Below are positions 23,312 through 32,843 of a DNA stretch of 35,036 nt, in pieces. The position numbers were made by a program, and so were the translations under genes. The first letter of the stretch is position 1; each line of letters begins with the position of its first letter. Source of the DNA: Byssovorax sp. (GTDB lineage Bacteria > Myxococcota_A > Polyangia > Polyangiales > Polyangiaceae); NCBI GenBank assembly GCA_025362495.1, contig JANYGI010000067.1:1-35036 (forward strand). Reading direction: 5' to 3'. The notes below the pieces were generated by a model. That model was given only the letters and a program-made list of their open reading frames with translations, was not told the DNA's origin and ran no database searches.

Positions 23312-24390
23312 TCAGGACCGAAGAGTCGACGGGGAGCGGGCTGTCGAAGAGCGCGCGCGTGGCCCACGCGCTCGATCTGCTGGGGCTGCTCGATCGGGTG
23401 TTCTGGCTGCGCGCGCGCCTCGGCCTCCGCGCGCTCACGGTGCTCACGTACCACCGCATCGGCGAGCCCGGCGACGAGGGCGATCTCAACGGCGAGGTGA
23501 TCGAGGCGACGCCGGCCGAGCTCGAGGCGCAGCTCGCGATGCTGAAGGCGCAGTGCACGATCATCTCGCTCGCGGATCTGCGGCAGTTCCGCGGTGGGGC
23601 GCCGATGCCGCCGAACCCGGTGCTGCTGACGTTCGACGACGGCTACGCCGACAACCACCGCGTGGCGCTCCCGATCCTGCGCCGCGCGGGCGTGCCGGCG
23701 ACGTTCTTCATCCCCACGGCGTACCCCGACGCGGGGCGCCTCTTCTGGTGGGACAAGATCGCGCTGCTCGTCGCGCAGAGCCGCGTGGAGACCGCGGAGC
23801 TCGTCTACCCGCGGCGCCAGACGGTGCACCCCCGGCGCGATCCGCACGACGCGACCCGCCGCGTGTGCGCGGCGATCAAGGCCACCCCGCGCCTCGATCT
23901 CGGGCGCGTCTGGGAAGATTTCGACCGCGCCCTCGGAGCGAGGATCACCGCGGCCGAAGAGGCCGAGCTCGCGCGGCGCGCGCTGATGAGCTGGTCCGAT
24001 ATCCGCGCGCTCGCCGCCGCGGGCATGGACGTGCAGTCGCACTCGCACCGGCACCTGGTGCTCAACACGCTCGCGCCCGACGAGGCCGAGCGCGATCTCC
24101 GGCGATCGGCGAGCATCCTCCGCGACGAGGTCGATCGGCCGGTGCACAGCGTGGCGTACCCCGTCGGCTACGAGATCGAGGGCGAGCTGCGGCGCGCGCC
24201 CGCGGCCGCGTCGTTCGAGCTCGGCTTCACCAACGACACCGGCCTCTGCTCGATGCGGCGCTTCGATCCGTTCAACGTCCCGCGCGTGTCGATGGACGTG
24301 TCGAAGGTGGGCGCGCTCTACAAGCTCTTGCTGGCGCTGGGCGACGGGAGGCTGCCCGGCTCGCGCAGGCGCCCGCCGGCGCTGCATTGA
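23308..24390 (+). CDS. Polysaccharide deacetylase (CE4/NodB)
   Basis: 360 residues. ATG 23308 overlaps the preceding stop by four bases. The N-terminal helix region (about 12-45) is followed by the NodB domain: 'LTYHRIG' (about 48-54), catalytic 'TFDDGYADN' (Asp110, Asp111), 'GVPATFFIPTAY', the metal motif 'HSHRH' (His245, His249), and C-terminal 'YPVGYEIEGELRRAP'. These are the five CE4 motifs in order, and the DD and HxxxH metal sites are intact. The enzyme should remove N-acetyl groups from a surface polysaccharide. No clear signal peptide, so a cytoplasmic or membrane-associated place is likely. Paired with the GNAT-type transferase it resembles exopolysaccharide-locus pairs found near exosortase systems, but no exosortase is present here. 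It converges on the WD40 gene with a 21-bp gap. Confidence 0.93.
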   Translation: MIRTEESTGSGLSKSARVAHALDLLGLLDRVFWLRARLGLRALTVLTYHRIGEPGDEGDLNGEVIEATPAELEAQLAMLKAQCTIISLADLRQFRGGAPMPPNPVLLTFDDGYADNHRVALPILRRAGVPATFFIPTAYPDAGRLFWWDKIALLVAQSRVETAELVYPRRQTVHPRRDPHDATRRVCAAIKATPRLDLGRVWEDFDRALGARITAAEEAELARRALMSWSDIRALAAAGMDVQSHSHRHLVLNTLAPDEAERDLRRSASILRDEVDRPVHSVAYPVGYEIEGELRRAPAAASFELGFTNDTGLCSMRRFDPFNVPRVSMDVSKVGALYKLLLALGDGRLPGSRRRPPALH

Positions 24391-24411
24391 TGACGCCTTG
24401 ACGGCGATGGA

Positions 24412-27400
24412 TCACGGCGTCCACGTCGGGCGACGATCGCCGCGCATGCAGGCGCTCCACTCCTCGGGCGTCATCTCGCGGCGGCTGAGCTGCGCGCCGA
24501 CCGCGTCGCGGAGGCGCGTGAAGTCCAGGGGCGCACAGCGGGCGATCCCGTCGGCGCTCGCCGTGAGCAGGCTCTTCTCGTCGGGATCGAGGGCGGCCAT
24601 GACGATGGCCTCGCGGGCGCCCTCGAGCCGCGCAGTGACGGTCCAGCCGGGCGCGGCGCCTCCCGACGGAGCAGTGGAATCGAGCTCCCAGACGGCGACG
24701 ACGCCCGCCACGTCGGACGAGATCAGGCGCGCGCCGTCGCGGCTCCAGAGCAGGTGGCGAATCGCGTCGCTGTGCGGCGGCGCGCCCTCCACGCGGCTCA
24801 CCTCGACGTAGGTCTCCGGCGTGGCGCCGTCGGCCTCGGCCGGGACCCGCGCCAGCACGCTCACGCGACCGTTGTAGTCGCCCGTCGCCAGATACCGTAT
24901 CTCCGGCCCGGGGCTCCAGACGACCCACACAATCGGACGGACTGGCACGATCGGGAGGTGCGCCACGAGCGCTCCCGTGTCGGGATCGTGGACGCGCGTG
25001 ACACCGTCGTTGTGGCCCGCGGCGAGGCGCGTTCCATCGGGGGACCAGGCGATCCGCAGCGCCGCGTCCCCGATCGGCTGAGCGGCAGTCCCGACGCAGA
25101 AATGCTCCGGAGGTGCCTCGGGCGCGCGGTGAAGGTCCCAGATCTCGACGGTGCGCTCCTTCGTCCTCCAGCGCGCCACGGCGAAGCGGCCGGGGTGCAC
25201 GGGATCCCACGCAATCGAGCGAACAGCGTTGACGCTGGGCTCCCACGTGGCGGCTCCGTCCTCGCTTTGCCAGCGGACCGGCTCGCCGGACGTCACGTCC
25301 CAGATCGTCCAGGCCCGGACGAAATTCACGGCGAGATACCGGCTGTCCGGGCTCCAGACCAGCGTGCACGAGGTGAACGGCCCGGTGAACGGGAAGGTCG
25401 CGTGGGGCTCCAGCAGCGTGGGTGTCGGCGCCGCCGGATCGGACGCGCTCCGGAGGGTGGGTACGCGATCGGGGCAGCGCAGGTACGCGAAGAGCTTCCC
25501 ATCGGGGCTGTACGCGGCCGCCGCGGTGGTCGCCTGTTTGAGGTCCGTCATCTCGGTGATTTCACGCGGATCGAGGATCGATTGCACGGTGCCGTCCCGC
25601 GGATCCCAGAGGCGGATCGATCCATCGTCGCCCGTCACCAGCGCGAAGCGGCCGCCGTTCGGTTGCCACGAGGCGCCGTTCAGCGCTTTGCGGCTCCGGC
25701 CGTCGTGACGCACCGGAGGATCGAGCGTGGGAATCGTCGGGCCGGGGACCCAGATGGCGATCGTGCCATCCTTGCTTCCTGTCGCCAGCATGGCGCTGAC
25801 GGGGCTGAACTCGGCCACGCGCATCGATCCCGACTGCCCGGTGAGCACCGCGAGAGACTCGCCGCTGCGAGCGTCCCAGATCTGGGTGGTGCCGTCCGTC
25901 GACCACGTGGCGAGCAGATCGAGCTTCGGATCGGGGTAGAACGCCGCGCCGACGACGGCCGACGCGGCGCGCACGACCATGCGGAGCGTGCCAGTCGCCA
26001 CGTCCCAGATCCGCGCCGTGCGATCGCGGCTCGCCGTGACCACCGCGTCGCCGCGCGGGCTCCAGGCGATGCGCTGGATCGAGCCCTGGTGACCGAGGCA
26101 TTCGAACATCGACGCGGGGGAGAGCGCGCTCGTGCGGTAGACGACCGCGCCCTGATCGAAGGCCACGGCGAGACCGGGGTCGCTCGGCGCGCCGGACCAG
26201 GCGAGGTGAACGACGGCGCCCATCCCGGGCGAGGCGCGGGTGCCCGTGAGCTCTCCTGTCGTGGCGTTCCAGATCGAGAGTGTGCCGTCGAGGGTGCCAG
26301 TGATCACCCGATCGGAGGCGGCGTCCCACGCCGCGCGCGTCACCGCGGCGTCGTGCGGGAGCACGCGTTGAACCGCGCCGTCCGGGAGCACTCGAATCGC
26401 GAGGCAGGCCGCCGCGGCGAGCCCGGGGCGCGATCCGGCCGGCGGCGTCGTCGTCGTGAGGACTCGAGTCCCGTCCGGCGCCACGGCCGCTCCGAACTTC
26501 GCCCAGGGCCCCGTATCCCCGATGGACACTGGCTCGCCGAGGAAGCATCCGCCGGAGTCCACCGAGACGCGGTAGATCTTGCGGTCCTCTCCGGTGCTGA
26601 TCAGGACCTGGCCGTCCGGCGTCCAGACCACCTTCTTCACCGAGGTGACGCGATCGCCGGCGCCGGCGTGCCGGTACTCGGCGATCGCCTGACCGGAAGC
26701 GGTGTCGAGGACGCGCACCCGGCCGGTGTAGCTCCCCACCGCGAGCAAGCGGCCCCGCGGGTGCCAGGCCAGAGACACGATGTCGCCGTCGCCCGGGAAG
26801 GAGTGGAGTCGCCCCGGCGGGAGCAAGAGCGCGTCGCGGAGGAGAGCGTCGGTATCGCGGGTCTGCTCGAGCGCGGCGGCCTCGATCGCCAGCATCCGCA
26901 CCAGATCGGGATCGACCTTGCCCATCCGCGCGCGGGCGCGCGCCGTGAGCAGACTGGCCTGCTCGTGCCGACGCTCGCGCGCCGCCTCGGCCTTGCGCGC
27001 CTCGACCCCTACGAGCTCGACGCCGTCCTCGGGGCCGACGCGCGGCGCGATGGATACCCGCTCTCGGCCGTCGATCTCGACGACGACGCCCCGCAACGCG
27101 AGCTGCTGCCGGAGGAGCACGGCGCGGCTCCGGGCGAGGTCGAGGCTGGGCGCGGTGACCTGGAGGGTGAGCGCGCAGATATCGAGCCTGAGGATCAGCG
27201 CGGCCAGCTCGTGGACGAGATCGAGGCAGCTCGGATCGAGGCGGGGACTCCGCGGCTGAAAGAGGATCCGGGAGCGCGCGTCGACGCGGATCGTGCTCGT
27301 GGCGGCGTCGATCCACACGCGGGAGGGCGGGTTGCGGAGGAGCCCTCTCCAGGCGTTGATCGCCAGGTTCCGCGCGAGATCGACGCGGGCCGCGTCCGCC

Positions 27401-29457
27401 GCGGGGGCCACGGCGGGGCCGGCGGCGTGCGCGCCGAAGAGGCGCTCGAGCAACGGGGGTGTCCACTGGTGCTGGGCGTCCCGGGGCCGGAAGGCCACGT
27501 CGGTGTCGCCGATCTGGGTGTCGCCGAGGGCGCCGAAGAGCATCTGGACCATGCGGAGAGAGTCCGTGAGCCGGTGTCTCCCCTCGTTGACGGTGGTGAC
27601 CAGGAACGACGAGGAGGCCTGATCGGGCTCGGCGCGCGCTTGCTTGTTCACGTCGCAGACCGGGTTGGAGGCGATGACGAGGGCGCAGCCTTCGCGGCGG
27701 AGCACGCGGCTCGGCACGTTGGCGACCAGGCCCCCGTCGAGGTAGCGGCGATTCTCGATCACCGTGGCCGAGAACAGCGGCGGGAGAGAGCCGCTGGCGC
27801 GGACGCCGACAGCCACCGTGGCCCGGCGGATATCCCACTCGGCCCCGGTGAGCGCGTCGGTGACGACGGGGAAGAAGGGCACCTCCAGATCGCGCAGATC
27901 GCCGTCACCGAGCCTGGCCGCGAGGAAGGCCTCGAAGGCGGCGCCGAGGTGGAGCGGCTCTTTCTGGAGGAGATCGACGAGCTCGCCCTTGTCGGCGGCC
28001 TCGAAGCGACGCAAGCCGGCCTCGCCGAGCACGCAGTAGTACGCGCCGACGGTGGCTCCCACGCTCGATCCCGACACCATGTCGACGGGGATCCCGGCGG
28101 CGAGGAGGCTCTCGATGAAGGCGCCGTGATGGAAGCCATAGGGGCCGCCTCCTCCGAGCGAGAGGCCGACGCGGCGCCCGGTGACGGCGCGCGCCCAGCG
28201 CTCGAGCGTGGCCGCCGTCGCGCTGCGGTCCGCCGGCGAGAGCCCGAGAGCGTCGAGCGAGACTGGCACTCTCGACTCCCCAGCTCGCGCGGGATCATCG
28301 AGCCGCGCGAGCAGCGTCGGCGCGAAGCGGACGCGCACCGCCCCGAGCGGCCAGGCGGGCCGCGACGCGGCGCTGGACGGGGGCGCCACAGCGTCGAGCA
28401 CCGCTGTCCGAACCAGCGCGGCCTTGCCGAGGAGGCGCAGCGCCGGAGAGGCCGTGGGGCTCGCCGAGAGATAGACCACGTTGCAGGGCGTGAACCGGAC
28501 CCGATCCCGGGCGGCGCCGAGATCGACGAGAATGGCGCGCTCGTCGCCGGGCGCGACTCCCTCGCTCTTCAGCAGCTCGTCGAGCGACCCCTCGGCGGGG
28601 AGCTCGCGGTAGCGGTGCTCGATCCGCACCGGGCGAGGCCGGGCAAAGCGCTCTTCGATCGGGTGCTCGATCACCGTGGGAGGCAGCGCCGCGCTCGACG
28701 CGGGATCGCCCGACAGGCGCTCTCCGGGCGAGGTCCACCGGTGTTCCACCACCATGTCGGCTGGCCTCGCGCAGCCCTCGACCTCGGTCCCGAGCCCCAG
28801 GTGGATGACCAGGACCTCGTCGTACAGGTGCGTGGCGATCGTCTCGGCGAGGAGATCCGTCAGCCCCGGGACGACGCGAGAAACCCGCCGGTCGAGCTCG
28901 GCGTCGGTGACGAGCAGATAGACACTCGACGCCCGCTGGGGCGCGGCCGACTCCTCGGCTCGCCCGCCGCCGTCGCGCCCCACGGCGCGCCGGAAGTCGG
29001 GATCGGAGAGCAGCACTTCCCGGTACACCGCGGCGCTGATCTTGACGATCACCAGAGCTTCGCCCGGCGGGGCGATCACCGCGACGTCGGCGTCCATCTC
29101 GCGACCGTCGATGAGCTCTCGCAGACCGACGACCGCCGGCGCGGCCTGCTCCCACGCGTGCGCGCTGCCGCTCTTCCCCGAGCGGACGCGCCCCGTCAGC
29201 GCGACGTAGAAGGCCTCTTCCGGTATCTCGTGCTCACAGAACAGCACGTCCGGCGCCGACGCGAGGAGCGAGGCTCCCTTCTCGACGAGCCCCGCGAGAG
29301 CGGCGGTATCGACGAGATCGAAGCCGTCGGCCCGCTCCAGCACCTTGACGACGGCCTCTCGCTGCGCCGGGGTGATGCCCTGTCCCGCGGGGGCCGAGGC
29401 GCGCGGCGCTTCGGCGCTCCCGGGGAAGCCCAGCTTGCGCCACAATCCCTCGAACAC
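24412..29457 (-). CDS. Giant NTE-type patatin phospholipase with WD40 repeats
   Basis: 1681 residues from GTG 29457, six bp after the stop of the 599-residue gene, so coupled to it. Domain order: (1) a cyclic-nucleotide-binding-like fold, about 60-160 ('EEAFYVALTGRV', then 'VVGLRELIDGREMDADV'). Its phosphate-binding cassette lacks the usual Arg-Ser/Thr-Ala, so ligand binding is doubtful. (2) An NTE-type linker region, about 160-420. (3) A patatin domain: glycine-rich 'GGGGPYG' (about 432), nucleophile Ser465 in 'GSSVG', and dyad Asp574 in 'DGG'. All catalytic residues are present. (4) A helical/charged bridge, about 650-880. (5) About 16 WD40-like repeats, about 885-1660, enough for two propellers, several with 'IWD' endings. 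Soluble, no signal peptide. PNPLA6-like enzymes deacylate phospholipids; a WD40 tail of this size is unusual. Role unknown. Confidence 0.88.
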   Translation of the reverse strand: MFEGLWRKLGFPGSAEAPRASAPAGQGITPAQREAVVKVLERADGFDLVDTAALAGLVEKGASLLASAPDVLFCEHEIPEEAFYVALTGRVRSGKSGSAHAWEQAAPAVVGLRELIDGREMDADVAVIAPPGEALVIVKISAAVYREVLLSDPDFRRAVGRDGGGRAEESAAPQRASSVYLLVTDAELDRRVSRVVPGLTDLLAETIATHLYDEVLVIHLGLGTEVEGCARPADMVVEHRWTSPGERLSGDPASSAALPPTVIEHPIEERFARPRPVRIEHRYRELPAEGSLDELLKSEGVAPGDERAILVDLGAARDRVRFTPCNVVYLSASPTASPALRLLGKAALVRTAVLDAVAPPSSAASRPAWPLGAVRVRFAPTLLARLDDPARAGESRVPVSLDALGLSPADRSATAATLERWARAVTGRRVGLSLGGGGPYGFHHGAFIESLLAAGIPVDMVSGSSVGATVGAYYCVLGEAGLRRFEAADKGELVDLLQKEPLHLGAAFEAFLAARLGDGDLRDLEVPFFPVVTDALTGAEWDIRRATVAVGVRASGSLPPLFSATVIENRRYLDGGLVANVPSRVLRREGCALVIASNPVCDVNKQARAEPDQASSSFLVTTVNEGRHRLTDSLRMVQMLFGALGDTQIGDTDVAFRPRDAQHQWTPPLLERLFGAHAAGPAVAPAADAARVDLARNLAINAWRGLLRNPPSRVWIDAATSTIRVDARSRILFQPRSPRLDPSCLDLVHELAALILRLDICALTLQVTAPSLDLARSRAVLLRQQLALRGVVVEIDGRERVSIAPRVGPEDGVELVGVEARKAEAARERRHEQASLLTARARARMGKVDPDLVRMLAIEAAALEQTRDTDALLRDALLLPPGRLHSFPGDGDIVSLAWHPRGRLLAVGSYTGRVRVLDTASGQAIAEYRHAGAGDRVTSVKKVVWTPDGQVLISTGEDRKIYRVSVDSGGCFLGEPVSIGDTGPWAKFGAAVAPDGTRVLTTTTPPAGSRPGLAAAACLAIRVLPDGAVQRVLPHDAAVTRAAWDAASDRVITGTLDGTLSIWNATTGELTGTRASPGMGAVVHLAWSGAPSDPGLAVAFDQGAVVYRTSALSPASMFECLGHQGSIQRIAWSPRGDAVVTASRDRTARIWDVATGTLRMVVRAASAVVGAAFYPDPKLDLLATWSTDGTTQIWDARSGESLAVLTGQSGSMRVAEFSPVSAMLATGSKDGTIAIWVPGPTIPTLDPPVRHDGRSRKALNGASWQPNGGRFALVTGDDGSIRLWDPRDGTVQSILDPREITEMTDLKQATTAAAAYSPDGKLFAYLRCPDRVPTLRSASDPAAPTPTLLEPHATFPFTGPFTSCTLVWSPDSRYLAVNFVRAWTIWDVTSGEPVRWQSEDGAATWEPSVNAVRSIAWDPVHPGRFAVARWRTKERTVEIWDLHRAPEAPPEHFCVGTAAQPIGDAALRIAWSPDGTRLAAGHNDGVTRVHDPDTGALVAHLPIVPVRPIVWVVWSPGPEIRYLATGDYNGRVSVLARVPAEADGATPETYVEVSRVEGAPPHSDAIRHLLWSRDGARLISSDVAGVVAVWELDSTAPSGGAAPGWTVTARLEGAREAIVMAALDPDEKSLLTASADGIARCAPLDFTRLRDAVGAQLSRREMTPEEWSACMRGDRRPTWTP

Positions 29458-29462
29458 GCGGG

Positions 29463-31262
29463 TTATAGCGTGGCCTGGAGCGCGGCGACGCGGCCCTCGC
29501 CGTCGAGCCGGAAGGCCTTCACGCCGGAGGTGGTGTTCACCAGCAGGACGGCGAACCCGTTGCCCGGCAACACCTTCAAGCCCACGAACGAGCTGAGCTT
29601 CGCCTCGCCGGAGCCTTCGCGCCCGTCGGCGACGATCGTATCCACGGCTTCCTTCATCCGATCTGCCGCGCCGAAGCGCATCCGCAGCCCACCGAGAGGC
29701 CCACCGTTCCAGAGGATGCCGAGCTTGCCAGCGACGTCGACGGCGACGATACCGCTGGCGTCGGCGGGGACGATCTCGGCGACCCCGGCGAGGATCTGCT
29801 TCAAAGGCACCGACACCGGCGTGCAGCCCGAGCTGTTGCAGCGCGACTGGCTCACCGTCGCATAGTCCTTGTCGCCCTCGATGGCGTGCTCGACAGAGGT
29901 CGTCACGGCCTCGATCCCGCGGCACGTCAGCGCGCCTCCGCGCGTGGAGAGCTTGACCGGAGAGCCCCAGCGCCCGCCTGCGAAGAGAGCGAGGGTATCC
30001 ACGCGGGCGCCGCGCACGCGCACGGCCAGGGCCTCGTCGGTGCGGCACACGACGATCGGCGCGTCCTTGTCGGCCTTGTCGGCGGGGGCCGGCTCGTCGA
30101 TCTCGCCCACGTCGATCGCCGGCGACGCGACCCCGGGCGCGCCCTCGATCTTGCGCGCGAAGAGGTGCGACGGCGTCCCCGCCTTCGCCGGGCCCTTGTA
30201 GATCACCCAGTCCCACGAGAGGCCGACCTGCCCCGCGGGATCGAGATCCGTCGGCTGGAGCAGCGATCGCTCGATCGCGAGGCCCGTCGCCGGGTGCACC
30301 ACGAGGCGCACGTCTTTGCCGGTGTCGCGCTTGAGCAAGAGGGCGATCGATCCATCGGCGCGCGCCGAGGCGCCGAGGGTGACGCCGGCGTCGATCGCGC
30401 CGCGTCCCTCGGGCGGGAAGACGCCGAGCTGGCCGCGATCACCCGCGAAATAGAAGGGGCGCGCGCGGTCGTCGGTGGTGCCGAGCAAGCGCAGGCCGGG
30501 GCTGAGCGTCGCGACCGCGGGCGGGATCTTGAGGCAGTGCACCGTGGGATCGGTCGCCGTGGCCGTGCACAGCACCGGGCCCTCGGGCATGTCGTGCTGA
30601 TCGATCAGGAAGTGGATCTTCTGCCCCGAGGAGGGCACGTCGCGCACGCTCGAGAGGCTGAACGATCCCGAGAGGAACTTCGGCAGCGCGCGGAAGGCGT
30701 CGCTCGTGAACAGCGGCGCGGCGGGCTTCGGCGCGGGCGTCGCGGCGGCGTCGGGCTTCGCTTCGAGCTTGAGCGCGGCGGCCTCGCGGTACACGGGCTC
30801 GACCTGCGCGCGCAGATCGGCGGTGGCCGTCCCGTCGGCCTTGAGCGCGACGGCGAGCGCCTTCGCGGCCTCGCCGAGCGGCGTGTTTCCGGTGTGCTCC
30901 TGCAGCGCGAAGGCCTGCGTCGCGCAGGACGCGGGCCACGCCGGCTCGCTCGCCTGCTTCGAGCGCTTCTCGATCGGCACGCCGAGGACCGCGAGCTGGA
31001 TGCTGGAGATCCGGCTCACCGGTGTCTCGCCGTCCTTGAGCGCGTCGCCGAGCAGGCAGGTGTTGAGGCTGCTCCAGGCCGCGTCGCGGGCGGCGACGTC
31101 GCGCGTGTCGAGGACCCGCATCACCCCGAAGGCGACGCCGCCGAGGGCGCCCGCGCCGAGCGCTCCGATCACGGCCAGACGCTTCCAGCGCTTCTCGCTC
31201 CCGAGCTCGACCAGCAACAGTTTGGTGGAGAGCTCGGAGACCTCGGGCTTCTTTCTGGCCAT
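29463..31262 (-). CDS. Membrane-anchored protein of unknown function, partner of the patatin-WD40 gene
   Basis: 599 residues. ATG 31262. A cytoplasmic N-terminus ('MARKKPEVSELSTKLL') with charged helix is followed by one membrane helix (about 28-47, 'LAVIGALGAGALGGVAFGV'). The large outside part (550 residues) has paired Cys ('TCLLGD', 'ASCATQAFAL', 'VLCTATATD', 'SRCNSSGCTPV'). After about residue 180 it shows repeated beta-strand segments with Gly turns ('GLRLLGTTDDRARPFYFAGD', 'SWDWVIYKGPAKAG', 'GIVAVDVAGKLGILWNG'), which suggests a propeller or beta-sandwich. No family is recognised. The stop is followed after five bp by the patatin-WD40 start, a strong sign of co-expression. The gene is divergent from the kinase at 31383, sharing a 120-bp promoter region. 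Confidence 0.8.
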   Translation of the reverse strand: MARKKPEVSELSTKLLLVELGSEKRWKRLAVIGALGAGALGGVAFGVMRVLDTRDVAARDAAWSSLNTCLLGDALKDGETPVSRISSIQLAVLGVPIEKRSKQASEPAWPASCATQAFALQEHTGNTPLGEAAKALAVALKADGTATADLRAQVEPVYREAAALKLEAKPDAAATPAPKPAAPLFTSDAFRALPKFLSGSFSLSSVRDVPSSGQKIHFLIDQHDMPEGPVLCTATATDPTVHCLKIPPAVATLSPGLRLLGTTDDRARPFYFAGDRGQLGVFPPEGRGAIDAGVTLGASARADGSIALLLKRDTGKDVRLVVHPATGLAIERSLLQPTDLDPAGQVGLSWDWVIYKGPAKAGTPSHLFARKIEGAPGVASPAIDVGEIDEPAPADKADKDAPIVVCRTDEALAVRVRGARVDTLALFAGGRWGSPVKLSTRGGALTCRGIEAVTTSVEHAIEGDKDYATVSQSRCNSSGCTPVSVPLKQILAGVAEIVPADASGIVAVDVAGKLGILWNGGPLGGLRMRFGAADRMKEAVDTIVADGREGSGEAKLSSFVGLKVLPGNGFAVLLVNTTSGVKAFRLDGEGRVAALQATL

Positions 31263-31382
31263 TGGGCGCGAGTATGCGGCGACCCACGCCGCCGATGCAA
31301 CCTCGCGGTGGTTCGCGCCCCTCGCGGCGCGAGGCGGGAAGAATCCTCGCGCGCGGGCCGCGAGAAAGGGATACTCGCCGCC
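31263..31382. other. Divergent promoter region between partner protein and kinase
   Basis: 120 bp separate two gene starts on opposite strands, so promoters for the patatin-WD40 unit and for the kinase unit should both lie here. A GC-rich dyad CGCGCGCGGGCCGCG is present near 31350-31366. No convincing -35/-10 hexamers were found on either strand. Confidence 0.4.
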
Positions 31383-32777
31383 GTGCGCGCTCCCACCCAT
31401 CCTCAGCAGGCGCATCTCCAGCCCGGCTACCGCCTCGATGGTCGCTACGAGCTGCTCTATCCGTTCGCGGAGGGCGGCATGGCCACGGTGTGGGTCGCGC
31501 GCGTGCAGGGCAAGCACGGCTTCGAGAAGCTCGTCGCCGTGAAGACGATCCTCCCGCACCTCGCGGGCGATCAGGGCTTCCGCGCCATGTTCCTCGACGA
31601 GGCGGCGATCGCCTCGCGCATCCGCCACCCCAACGTGGCCGACATCGACGACCTCGGCGAAGAGTCCGGCACGCTCTACATGGTGCTCGAGTGGGTGACG
31701 GGCGACTCGTGGTCGCGCCTCTACCAGGCCATCGTCAAGGCCGGCCAGAAGTTCCCGCTCTATGCCCTCCTGCGCATCGCCGCCGACGCCTGCGCGGGGC
31801 TGCACGCGGCGCACGAGCTCCGCAGCGAGGACGGTTCTCTGCTCAACGTCGTCCACCGCGACGTGTCGCCGCAGAACATCCTCGTCGCGACCTCGGGCGT
31901 CACCAAGGTGATCGATTTCGGGATCGCCAAGGCCCTCGACCGGATGTCGGAGGAGACGCGGACTGGCACCCTCAAAGGCAAGCTGGCCTATGCCGCGCCC
32001 GAGCAGGTGAAGGGCAAGGGCCTCGATCGCCGGGCCGACATCTGGGCCATGGGGACGATCCTGTATCAGTATCTTTCAGGCAATCTCCCGTACGAGGGCA
32101 AGAATGATCTCGCGACGTTGAAAGCCCTCACGTCGGGGCGACGGCCGGCGCCGCTGCCGGAGAGCGTGCCGGCCAACGTGGCATCGATCGTGATGACGGC
32201 GCTCGCGCCGCTGCCCGACGATCGCTTTGCAACCGCGCTCGACATGCAGCGCGCGCTCGAGGCGGCGATCGCGCGGCCGACGACGGCGACCGACGTCGCG
32301 GCGCTGGTGACGACGTTCCTCGCCGAGAAGATCGAGTCGCGCCGGCGAGACCTGAGCGAGGCGCTGGCCGAGGCGGCGGAGCGATCGGGGCCGCGGCCCG
32401 CGCGATCGCGCCTCGGATCGTACCCGGAGCTCGTGCCGGCGCAGCACGTGAAGGACGCGATCGCCGGGCGCGCGTCGATGCCCTCGGTCCCCGAAGCGCC
32501 GCCGCCTCCGCCGGCCATGGCGCCGTCGCGCGAGCTGCTCGTCGATCGCCCGACCACCACCGACAGCGTCCCGACGCGCGCGCGGAGCAGCGCGTTCGCC
32601 GGGGTCCGGCCGGTGCACTGGATGGTGATGATCGCCGGGGCCGCGGCGCCGATCGGCGTGTGGTCGCTCGTGGTGTTCCTCGCGCTGCACGACGCGCGGC
32701 CGCGCGGGGCGCCCGTGAAGACGACGCCGACGGCTGCGGCGTCGACGTCGGTGGGCGCCGCCACCGCGCCGCGCTGA
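31383..32777 (+). CDS. Membrane-anchored Ser/Thr protein kinase, second in window
   Basis: 464 residues from GTG 31383; there is no earlier ATG, and the next in-frame ATG would cut the Gly loop. The kinase domain covers about 22-290: 'AEGGMATVW' loop (29-37), Lys54, 'HRDVSPQN' with catalytic Asp160, 'DFG' with Asp178, and 'GKLAYAAPEQ' at the end of the activation loop. The form HRDVSPQN, in place of HRDLKPQN, is common in myxobacterial kinases. The Thr-rich 'EETRTGTLKGK' just before it is a likely autophosphorylation site. A Pro/Ala/Arg-rich linker (about 335-405) precedes one membrane helix (about 412-435) and a short Ala/Thr tail outside. Divergent from the patatin-WD40 unit and followed by a 102-residue membrane protein. 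Target unknown. Confidence 0.93.
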   Translation: MRAPTHPQQAHLQPGYRLDGRYELLYPFAEGGMATVWVARVQGKHGFEKLVAVKTILPHLAGDQGFRAMFLDEAAIASRIRHPNVADIDDLGEESGTLYMVLEWVTGDSWSRLYQAIVKAGQKFPLYALLRIAADACAGLHAAHELRSEDGSLLNVVHRDVSPQNILVATSGVTKVIDFGIAKALDRMSEETRTGTLKGKLAYAAPEQVKGKGLDRRADIWAMGTILYQYLSGNLPYEGKNDLATLKALTSGRRPAPLPESVPANVASIVMTALAPLPDDRFATALDMQRALEAAIARPTTATDVAALVTTFLAEKIESRRRDLSEALAEAAERSGPRPARSRLGSYPELVPAQHVKDAIAGRASMPSVPEAPPPPPAMAPSRELLVDRPTTTDSVPTRARSSAFAGVRPVHWMVMIAGAAAPIGVWSLVVFLALHDARPRGAPVKTTPTAAASTSVGAATAPR

Positions 32778-32843
32778 ACGATCGCCGGGAGCGCGTGCTC
32801 GCGCGGCCCCGGACCCGCGCGAAAGGTTGTATCGTCGGCGGCG

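Noticed and set aside
24392-24421. GACGCC/GGCGTC dyad between convergent genes as a terminator
   Set aside because: Six-base stem with an 18-base loop and no T-tract; too weak to call.
24754-29865. 1703-codon plus-strand open frame
   Set aside because: Shadow of the patatin-WD40 gene; His/Arg/Asp/Gly-rich with no domain, a common effect of high GC.
29458-30216. Upstream extension of the patatin-WD40 frame
   Set aside because: Overlaps the end of the 599-residue gene and is Arg-rich; GTG 29457 right after that stop is the natural start.
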